Assembly (NCBI GenBank): GCA_030630165.1
Contig: DAOVNN010000180.1
Location: forward strand, 1-6,135
Direction of reading: 5' to 3'
Length of the DNA: 6,135 bases
DNA from: Candidatus Krumholzibacteriota bacterium
GTDB lineage: Bacteria; Krumholzibacteriota; Krumholzibacteriia; Krumholzibacteriales; Krumholzibacteriaceae
A model generated the notes under the pieces. It did no database searches, was not told the DNA's origin, and worked only from the letters and a program-made list of their open reading frames with translations. The translations under genes were made by a program, and so were the position numbers. Positions within the stretch are counted from its first letter, which is position 1; each line of letters starts with the position of its first letter. Below, in pieces: positions 5,337 through 6,135 of this stretch.

Positions 5337-6135
5337 ATGACTGAGAACGATGGGCATGACCTGAAGAACGAGCTTCAGAGGCTCAAGGACCGCGCCAGAG
5401 GGGTTTTCGGGGGCAGGAAGGCGCCTGCGCCGGAGGTTCCGCCCGTTCCCGTGGCTCCGGAGCGGGAGGAAGGAGAATCCAGTGATAAACCCTCGAGGCC
5501 GCAGGTGCCTGTTCTGGCTGATATTCCGGTGACCGATGAGCATCTCCCTACCGAACCTCATCCCGGGACGATCAAGGTCCTCGTTCCCGGCAGGGAAGTC
5601 GAAACGCCGGAAGGAGTGTTCTGGAGGGTGAGAGAGAGTGCTGGAAAGATCTGGGAGAGGGGAACGGCAACGCATGAGGGGTACATCGAAGCCCTCGCTT
5701 CGGCTCCCGCGAAACTGCCCGCCGGATGCCGGCCGTTCGAGGCGCTCATCAAGGTGCCGGCCGGATCGATCGTATACCTCGACCTCGAGACTACCGGGCT
5801 TCGCAACACGCCCCTCTTCCTCGTCGGGATCATGTACAGCGAAGGAGATGATCTTATCATCGATCAGTTCTTCGCGAGGGACTATACCGAGGAGCGCGCC
5901 GTTCTCTCATTCGTATCCGGGCTGCTCGACTCCCGCGAGGTGCTCGTCACCTTCAACGGGAACACCTTCGACGTCCCCTTTCTCGCCGACAGGATGACCT
6001 TCCACAACCTGCCTATGGGTATGCCCCGGACTCATGTCGACCTGCTTCCGATCTCCCGGTCGCTGATGAAGGGCCGCACCCCGAACAACAGGCTCCAGAC
6101 CCTGGAGAGATTCGTGCTCGGCAGGAAGAGGACAG
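5337..6135 (+). CDS. YprB/MrfB-like RNase H-fold 3'-5' exonuclease, 3' end outside window
   Basis: The frame runs to the right edge with no stop (266 residues seen from ATG 5337). A short basic N-terminus (LKNELQRLKDRARG) resembles the Bacillus YprB start. A Pro/Glu-rich linker follows at about 30-60, then a segment with FWRVRES like the YprB FLVRET region, then the nuclease domain from about residue 143. Catalytic motifs are D149-L-E151 in YLDLETTGL (Exo I), N-G-N-T-F-D212 in VTFNGNTFDVPFL (Exo II), and THVD235LL. The last DEDD-type motif and any C-terminal TPR region would be outside the window. In Bacillus this family (MrfB) is an exonuclease working with helicase MrfA (YprA) in repair of mitomycin damage; no helicase is visible here. 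Start is uncertain: the frame also has ATGs at 5295 and 5301 without ribosome-binding sites, whereas GAGGG at 5322-5326 is 10 bases before 5337. It is divergent from the M23 gene. Confidence 0.87.
   Translation, partial: MTENDGHDLKNELQRLKDRARGVFGGRKAPAPEVPPVPVAPEREEGESSDKPSRPQVPVLADIPVTDEHLPTEPHPGTIKVLVPGREVETPEGVFWRVRESAGKIWERGTATHEGYIEALASAPAKLPAGCRPFEALIKVPAGSIVYLDLETTGLRNTPLFLVGIMYSEGDDLIIDQFFARDYTEERAVLSFVSGLLDSREVLVTFNGNTFDVPFLADRMTFHNLPMGMPRTHVDLLPISRSLMKGRTPNNRLQTLERFVLGRKRT

Noticed and set aside
5277..5675. 132-residue - strand frame, with overlapping frames at 5558-5860 (-) and 5638-5997 (+)
   Set aside because: All overlap the YprB-like coding frame, which carries the DLETTG and FNGNTFD motifs; these have no domain and high Arg/Ser/Pro content.

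Overview
The window is a G+C-rich bacterial chromosome segment (by eye) with five protein genes plus a sixth cut by the right edge, all with recognisable families. There is no sign of a mobile element, CRISPR array, rRNA or tRNA. The gene content suggests a Gram-negative, Sec-decoding, probably anaerobic or facultative bacterium: a selenophosphate synthetase that is itself a selenoprotein, a clostridial-type 2[4Fe-4S] ferredoxin, the iron-sulfur enzyme QueH, and a membrane-anchored MepM/Csd3-type peptidase. I cannot name the phylum from this alone.

Layout, left to right. (1) Bases 2-1897, + strand: C-terminal part of a large M16 (pitrilysin/insulysin-like) metallopeptidase, whose first domain lies outside the window. 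(2) A 79-base gap with a good sigma70-like promoter leads to a two-gene + strand unit: a 57-residue ferredoxin (1977-2150), then selD (2183-3235) after 32 bases. (3) Tail to tail with selD, only two bases apart, is a - strand unit: an M23 endopeptidase (5172-3805) followed after three bases by queH (3801-3238). (4) A divergent promoter region (about 5173-5336) with a perfect 14-bp palindrome separates the M23 gene from a + strand YprB/MrfB-like exonuclease gene that runs off the right edge.

The main observation is that selD is longer than a standard gene call gives. The frame continues upstream through an in-frame TGA at 2228-2230 to an ATG at 2183. That TGA sits exactly at the catalytic Cys/Sec position (C-S-G-U-A-S-K, equivalent to Cys17 and Lys20 of E. 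coli SelD). A conventional caller would start at TTG 2255 and lose the active site. The RNA around the UGA can form two mutually exclusive hairpins, and a third small hairpin covers the selD Shine-Dalgarno sequence.

Functionally, SelD makes selenophosphate for Sec-tRNA and, where MnmH is present, for 2-selenouridine at tRNA position 34. QueH makes queuosine, also at tRNA position 34. The ferredoxin is a plausible electron carrier for anaerobic metabolism. The M16 and M23 peptidases and the nuclease look like ordinary housekeeping neighbours. I see no evidence for an entirely new multi-gene system; the interest lies in selD recoding and its RNA structures, the divergent palindrome, and an altered zinc ligand in the M23 enzyme.
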